Part shown: positions 11,803 through 16,215 of the stretch, piece after piece
Layout of the letters: each line of letters begins with the position of its first letter
Position numbering within the stretch: position 1 is the first letter of the stretch
Source: NZQO01 sp964639255
GTDB taxonomy: Bacteria; Bacteroidota; Bacteroidia; Flavobacteriales; Flavobacteriaceae
Assembly: GCA_964639255.1 (NCBI GenBank)
Contig: CAZXDP010000060.1
Location: forward strand, 1-16,215
Reading direction: 5' to 3'
DNA length: 16,215 nt
Notes under the pieces: generated by a model
The model's input: the letters and a program-made list of their open reading frames with translations, nothing else
What the model was told of the DNA's origin: nothing
The model's database searches: none
Made by a program: the position numbers and the translations under genes

Positions 11803-13132
11803 ATATTTGTTTAAATATATCGATAACACGGGCTTGGTGTTGTGGCGCGCCCTTTTTGGTTTTCTTATAACGGTAGAGGCCTACGGGGCCATTGCAACCG
11901 GTTGGGTACGCCGCACTTTTATAGAACCCCAGTTCACCTTCAATTTTATTGGACTCGATTTTTTGCAACCGTTGCCCGGGGATCTTATGTATTGGTATTT
12001 CGCGCTTATGGGTGTCTTCGGAATCTTGGTGATGCTCGGTTACAAATACCGCTTCGCCATGGCGTGTTACGCCATTATGTGGTCGTGTGTGTACCTTATG
12101 CAGAAAACATCGTATAACAACCATTACTACCTCATGATGTTGCTTTGCTGGCTTATGGTTTTTTTACCCGCCAACCGCTGGTTTTCCTTAGACGCAAAAC
12201 TATCCCCCTCCCTAAAATCGCCTGCCATGCCCCGTTGGGTACTTTTGGTAGTCATCCTCCAAATTTGGATTGTATACACCTATGCCTCGGTTGCAAAATG
12301 GTATCCGGGGTGGCTTGATGCCTCTGTACCTGCTTTGTTTATGAGCGGCAAGCGAAATTATCCCATTATAGGCGATTTCCTGCAACAGACGTGGGTACAT
12401 TGGAGCATCTCCTACGTGGGCATTCTTTTCGATTTGCTAATCGTGCCCTTTTTACTTTGGAAGCGCACGCGTTTGGCCGCCTTTATCGTATCTATATTTT
12501 TCCATCTTTTCAACTCGGGTGTATTTCTAATAGGTATATTTCCCTATATGAGTATTGGCTTCGCGCTGTTCTTCTTTTCGCCGGAGACGCTGCAGAAGCG
12601 GTTTCTTCCGAAGAAACAACTCTATACCAAAGGGGAAGTAAAAGTCCCTTCGTACAAGCCGTGGTTGCTAGGTATATTCAGTATTTACTTTGCTATTCAA
12701 ATCGCGCTCCCATTACGGCATTGGTGGTTTACCGATGATGTACTTTGGACGGAAGAGGGCCATAGGTTAAGCTGGAGGATGATGCTTCGTACCAAGGCCG
12801 CCCGGCTCACGGTCTATGTGGAAGAAAAAGGCACGGGCGTTCGCGAACCCTACGATTATGAATCGCTACTGTCTGCCAAACAACAACGGTCTGTAAAATC
12901 GAAACCCGATATGCTTTGGCAACTCGCGCAGCGCATCGAGGCCATTGAGGCAGAAAAGGGCCGCGATGTGGCCGTGTATATGGATAGCAGCGTTAAGGTG
13001 AACGATGGTGTTTACCACCCCTTTATCGACCCCAACGTCGATCTGGCGGCCGAAGAATGGCAGCATTTTAAACACCACGAGTGGATCTTGCCTTCGCCGG
13101 CCAATTATGATAAGAAGGCCTCCAAAAAATAG
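11795..13132 (+). CDS. HTTM domain / vitamin K-dependent gamma-carboxylase-like membrane protein
   Basis: The 445-aa polytopic protein has an HTTM (gamma-carboxylase-like) domain in about residues 10-285, with helices near 12-30, 65-82, 87-102, 110-125, 148-165, 203-222, 228-245 and 246-262. KTSYNNHYYL (104-113) corresponds to KTSWNNHSYL of human GGCX, so H110 sits where its essential H160 does. ASVAKWYPGWL (164-174) corresponds to GLKKLDADWV, placing K168 on the catalytic base K218. The C-terminal part (about 300-445) is hydrophilic, with WWFTDDVLWTEEGHRLSWRMMLR and a beta-rich region, and is shorter than in GGCX. Bacterial members have unproven substrates; gamma-carboxylation or another quinone-linked reaction is possible. 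It overlaps ribF by 8 nt and precedes serS by 41 nt. Confidence 0.88.
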   Translation: MDRYLFKYIDNTGLVLWRALFGFLITVEAYGAIATGWVRRTFIEPQFTFNFIGLDFLQPLPGDLMYWYFALMGVFGILVMLGYKYRFAMACYAIMWSCVYLMQKTSYNNHYYLMMLLCWLMVFLPANRWFSLDAKLSPSLKSPAMPRWVLLVVILQIWIVYTYASVAKWYPGWLDASVPALFMSGKRNYPIIGDFLQQTWVHWSISYVGILFDLLIVPFLLWKRTRLAAFIVSIFFHLFNSGVFLIGIFPYMSIGFALFFFSPETLQKRFLPKKQLYTKGEVKVPSYKPWLLGIFSIYFAIQIALPLRHWWFTDDVLWTEEGHRLSWRMMLRTKAARLTVYVEEKGTGVREPYDYESLLSAKQQRSVKSKPDMLWQLAQRIEAIEAEKGRDVAVYMDSSVKVNDGVYHPFIDPNVDLAAEEWQHFKHHEWILPSPANYDKKASKK

Positions 13133-13143
13133 TTCTATTTCGT

Positions 13144-13151
13144 TACCTTTG
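13144..13151 (+). promoter_or_regulatory. -7 promoter element (TACCTTTG) for serS
   Basis: An exact TAnnTTTG match 22 nt upstream of ATG 13174, just past the stop codon of the HTTM gene. serS can therefore be transcribed on its own as well as by read-through. The -33 element is not clear. Confidence 0.5.
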
Positions 13152-13173
13152 GCGTCTTAAATCTGCTTCGGAA

Positions 13174-14445
13174 ATGCTACAAGTAAACGATATACGCGAA
13201 AATAAGGACCGATACATAAAAGCCCTATCGAAAAGGGGGATCGATGCTGCCGAAGATTTGGACGCGGTGCTTCGTGCAGACGAGTTGCGCCGTAGTACCC
13301 AGGCAACGCTAGACAAGACCTTGGCACAATCGAACAAGTTTTCAAAGGAGATTGGAATGCTCTTTAAAAATGGGGAAGTACAGAAAGCCAACCTCTTAAA
13401 GGAAAAAACCACCCAACTGAAGGAAACTTCCAAAACATTGCAGGAAGAGATGGCGCAGGCCGAAGCGACGCTGCAAAAATTGCTTTATACCCTCCCCAAC
13501 ATACCACACGACAGCGTACCCGCGGGCACCGACGAAAATGACAATGAAGAAGTATACCGGGAATGCGATATCCCAACGTTGGACGAGGGTGCGATGCCCC
13601 ACTGGGAACTCGCCAAGAAATACGATTTAATCGATTTCGAATTAGGGGTCAAGGTTACCGGGGCCGGATTTCCCGTTTATAAGGGAAAGGGTGCCAAACT
13701 GCAGCGCGCACTCATTAGCTATTTCTTGGACAAGAACACCGAAGCTGGTTATGTAGAATACCAAGTGCCCCATTTAGTGAATGAAGCCTCTGGCTTTGGC
13801 ACGGGCCAGTTGCCAGACAAAGAGGGCCAGATGTACCACGTAACGGCCGATGACCTGTACCTCATCCCCACGGCCGAAGTTCCCGTAACAAACATGTTTC
13901 GGGGCGATTTACTAATGCACAACCAACTGCCCATTGCCTGTACCGGTTATACCCCATGTTTTAGAAGAGAGGCCGGTAGCTATGGTGCACACGTTCGCGG
14001 GCTTAATCGCCTGCATCAGTTCGATAAGGTGGAGATAGTACGTATTGAGCAACCCGAGAACAGTTATGCAGCGCTAGACGCAATGGTAGAACATGTAAAA
14101 ACGCTCTTACGGGAGCTAAAACTGCCGTATAGAATCTTGCGTCTGTGTGGCGGTGACCTTGGCTTTACCTCGGCCCTTACGTACGATTTCGAAGTATTCT
14201 CCACGGCCCAGGACCGCTGGTTGGAGATTTCTTCGGTATCTAATTTTGAAACCTTCCAGGCGAACCGGCTCAAACTTCGGTTTAAGGATAAGGAAGGGAA
14301 CAACCAATTAGTGCATACCCTAAATGGTAGCGCCTTGGCCCTGCCACGCGTACTTGCCGGCATTATGGAAAACTACCAAACACCAGAGGGCATCAAAATT
14401 CCCGATGTACTTGTTCCTTATTGCGGTTTCGATATCATTTCCTAG
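13174..14445 (+). CDS. serS: Seryl-tRNA synthetase
   Basis: The 423-aa cytoplasmic enzyme charges tRNA-Ser. The N-terminal long coiled-coil arm that grips the tRNA variable arm spans about residues 27-105 (charged, heptad-like, many Lys/Gln/Glu). The class II catalytic core follows, with the Ser-binding TAEVP (233-237), motif 2 FRREAGSYG (263-271) and motif 3 GSALALPRVLAGIMENYQ (385-402). Length and start (MLQVNDIRENKDRY) are standard. A TACCTTTG box lies 22 nt upstream. No T-box or other leader structure is apparent in the 41-bp gap. It is a typical bacterial SerRS, with no missing residues that I can see. Confidence 0.97.
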   Translation: MLQVNDIRENKDRYIKALSKRGIDAAEDLDAVLRADELRRSTQATLDKTLAQSNKFSKEIGMLFKNGEVQKANLLKEKTTQLKETSKTLQEEMAQAEATLQKLLYTLPNIPHDSVPAGTDENDNEEVYRECDIPTLDEGAMPHWELAKKYDLIDFELGVKVTGAGFPVYKGKGAKLQRALISYFLDKNTEAGYVEYQVPHLVNEASGFGTGQLPDKEGQMYHVTADDLYLIPTAEVPVTNMFRGDLLMHNQLPIACTGYTPCFRREAGSYGAHVRGLNRLHQFDKVEIVRIEQPENSYAALDAMVEHVKTLLRELKLPYRILRLCGGDLGFTSALTYDFEVFSTAQDRWLEISSVSNFETFQANRLKLRFKDKEGNNQLVHTLNGSALALPRVLAGIMENYQTPEGIKIPDVLVPYCGFDIIS

Positions 14446-14484
14446 CACCTTTCAAATATATTCCGAAGTGAACTCATCTTTCTG

Positions 14485-14509
14485 AAAAAGCGACTGCGGC
14501 GTTGTTTTT
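14485..14509 (+). terminator. Possible intrinsic terminator of serS
   Basis: CGAC (14491-14494) pairs with GTTG (14501-14504), and the flanking A run (14485-14489) pairs with the T run (14505-14509), with a G-U at the junction and a 6-nt loop. The T run forms the tail. The core has only two strong pairs, so efficiency is uncertain. Confidence 0.45.
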
Positions 14510-14536
14510 GATGTACGGTTTCAGAAATCATTTCGT

Positions 14537-14544
14537 TATCTTTA
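14537..14544 (+). promoter_or_regulatory. -7 promoter element (TATCTTTA) 5 nt from the TPR-protein start
   Basis: One base off TAnnTTTG, with exactly five bases before ATG 14550. The spacing equals that at the DUF3109 gene and implies a leaderless or near-leaderless mRNA. A TTG with normal spacing was not found. Confidence 0.4.
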
Positions 14545-14549
14545 TCGCT

Positions 14550-16215
14550 ATGCGTATTTTACTCTGTTTTCTACTGGGCCTTTTGGCTACGACCGCTATC
14601 TCCCAAAACGATTTGCTGGCAAAAAACTATTTTGAGCAGGGCGATTTTGAAAAAGCCCTTGTCCTATATGAAAAGCTTTTCGAGAAAAATCCGTACCGTA
14701 CCGATTATCTATTGTTTGTGGTAGAATCGCACCAGCAGCTAGAACAATTTGAGCAGGCCGAAAATTTGTTGAAGGAAAAGTTGAACGGCCGAAATATCAA
14801 TCCGCAGCTATATATTGAACTAGGCTACAATTATTCGCTTCAAAATATGGAAAATGAAGCGAATATGTACTATGACAAAGCCTTGGCTTATATCGATGAA
14901 GTACCTAATTATGCGAATGCCGTAGGCAATCACTTCGAGAAATACAGCCTTTTGGACCGTGCCATAGAAGCCTATCAAAAAGGAATGGCGTTAGATCCCA
15001 AAAAGGATTTCAATATGCAACTCGCCCGAATTTACGGCGAACAAGGAGCGCTCGATAAGATGTTCGAAACGTACATCAACTTAATGGAGGGAAATCCGGC
15101 ATATAGAAGCATCGCGCAACGCTATTTCAGCTATTATGTGACCGATGACCCAACCAACACCGCCAATGAAATTTTACGGAAAGCCTTACTACGGCGACTT
15201 CAGCAACAACCCGAACTACTTTACAATGAATTGCTAAGCTGGCTGTTCATTCAGCAAAAGGACTATGGGAAGGCCTTCATCCAAGAGAAGGCCATCTATC
15301 GGCGCAGTGATGAAAATATGCGCAGCATCGTCGATTTGGCGCTCATCGCGATAGATGATGAAGCTTATGAAACGGCTTCAGAAATCATTACGTTTATCAT
15401 TGAAAATTCCTACACGCCAGAAGCGAAGTTACAGGCCCATCAATACAACATGAAAATTGCCCTTAAAACCACGCCCGAGCGTGAGTATGCTTCCCTTCGA
15501 GAGCAATTTGAATCGTTGTTGGAAACCTTCGGAAAAGGACCCGAGACGTATTTGCTGCAAGTGGATTACAACCATTTTCTCGCCTTCGATTACGAAAAGC
15601 AATTAGAAGCTATTGCGAACTTGAAGGATTTGCTTCAGCAAAAATTAACCGCCTACCAAGAAGCGAGGGTAAAGATGGAATTGGCAGATATCTTGGTGTT
15701 CGATGAAAAATTTAACGAAGCGCTTATCTACTACTCCCAGATTCAGAAAAAGGTGCAGAGCGATTTATTGGCGCAAGAGGCTCGTTTTAAGGTTGCCCGC
15801 ACCAGTTATTTTAAGGGCGATTTTGAATGGGCACAAATTCAGTTGGACGTGCTCAAGAAATCGACTTCCCAACTCATCGCAAACGATGCCATGCAATTGA
15901 GTTTGATGATTACGGACAACTCGCTGGAAGATTCAACCCAAACGGCCCTGAAGAAATACGCAAAAGCAGATTTGCTGGCGCTGCGGAATAAAAATGAGGC
16001 AGCCATACAACTATTGGAAGGAATATTGCAAGACCACAAAGGTGAAAAAATTGAAGATGAGGCCTTGTTGAAATTGGCAAATCTGTATAAAACCATGGGT
16101 GCCTACGAAAAGGCCGCCGCCAATTACGAGAAGATCCTGGAATTTTACGGTGACGATATCTTGGCAGACGATGCCTATTTCCATTTGGCCAATCTTTACC
16201 ATCACCATTTGGGGC
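14550..16215 (+). CDS. Secreted tetratricopeptide-repeat protein, N-terminal 555 residues; cut by window edge
   Basis: The frame starts at ATG 14550 (MRILLCFLLGLLATTAISQ) and is open to the end of the window. Residues 1-18 form a Sec signal peptide with likely cleavage near AIS-Q. The mature part is all helical, with TPR-like pairs from residue 20: YFEQGDFEKALVLYEKLFEKNP, YSLQNMENEANMYYDKALAY, EKYSLLDRAIEAYQKGMALDP, and again near the right edge KTMGAYEKAAANYEKILEFYGDD and LADDAYFHLANLYHH. The last motif is typical of outer-membrane-assembly or cell-envelope TPR scaffolds. I know of no specific function; a periplasmic protein-interaction scaffold is likely. It has its own promoter-like box and follows serS after 104 bp. 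The C-terminus is unseen. Confidence 0.87.
   Translation, partial: MRILLCFLLGLLATTAISQNDLLAKNYFEQGDFEKALVLYEKLFEKNPYRTDYLLFVVESHQQLEQFEQAENLLKEKLNGRNINPQLYIELGYNYSLQNMENEANMYYDKALAYIDEVPNYANAVGNHFEKYSLLDRAIEAYQKGMALDPKKDFNMQLARIYGEQGALDKMFETYINLMEGNPAYRSIAQRYFSYYVTDDPTNTANEILRKALLRRLQQQPELLYNELLSWLFIQQKDYGKAFIQEKAIYRRSDENMRSIVDLALIAIDDEAYETASEIITFIIENSYTPEAKLQAHQYNMKIALKTTPEREYASLREQFESLLETFGKGPETYLLQVDYNHFLAFDYEKQLEAIANLKDLLQQKLTAYQEARVKMELADILVFDEKFNEALIYYSQIQKKVQSDLLAQEARFKVARTSYFKGDFEWAQIQLDVLKKSTSQLIANDAMQLSLMITDNSLEDSTQTALKKYAKADLLALRNKNEAAIQLLEGILQDHKGEKIEDEALLKLANLYKTMGAYEKAAANYEKILEFYGDDILADDAYFHLANLYHHHLG

Overview
The window is a stretch of ordinary chromosome from a member of the Bacteroidota, almost certainly Flavobacteriaceae. 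The evidence is: class Ia ribonucleotide reductase in the order nrdB-nrdA; a secreted protein with a type A T9SS C-terminal sorting domain; a DUF3109 protein; the prs-rplY-pth-ribF-serS group of translation and cofactor genes; and repeated TAnnTTTG sequences upstream of genes, the -7 element of the Bacteroidota housekeeping sigma factor. No phage, transposase, CRISPR array or obvious island was seen. Coding density is high, and both window edges cut through genes (nrdA on the left, a TPR protein on the right).

Layout. 1-1654 (minus): nrdB and the 5' part of nrdA, the aerobic deoxyribonucleotide-making enzyme, preceded by a gene-free leader of about 450 bp that carries three copies of TTTTCAACA. 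2109-3378 (minus): a small lipoprotein of unknown function whose predicted promoter lies under a perfect dyad, and a cysteine-rich DUF3109 protein. 3498-4281 (plus): a MarC-family membrane protein and a tiny two-helix membrane protein. 4294-7058 (minus): a HupE/UreJ-like membrane protein, a dCMP deaminase and an S41/CtpA-type protease. 7151-7879 (plus): a T9SS cargo protein. 8006-8271 (minus): tRNA-Leu(CAA) followed by two copies of a 52-bp element that copies the tRNA 3' end, each with its own intrinsic terminator. 8449-14445 (plus): prs, rplY, then pth-ribF-HTTM (gamma-carboxylase-like)-serS. 14550 to the end: a secreted TPR protein.

How it fits together: the two minus-strand blocks supply DNA precursors (RNR, dCMP deaminase), and the plus-strand block supplies PRPP, ribosomal protein L25, peptidyl-tRNA recycling, FMN/FAD and Ser-tRNA. 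The most unusual structure is the tRNA-Leu tail array at 8042-8216. Next are the vitamin-K-carboxylase-like protein inside the translation cluster, with both key catalytic residues apparently conserved, and two genes whose -7 element sits only 5 nt from the start codon, suggesting leaderless mRNAs.
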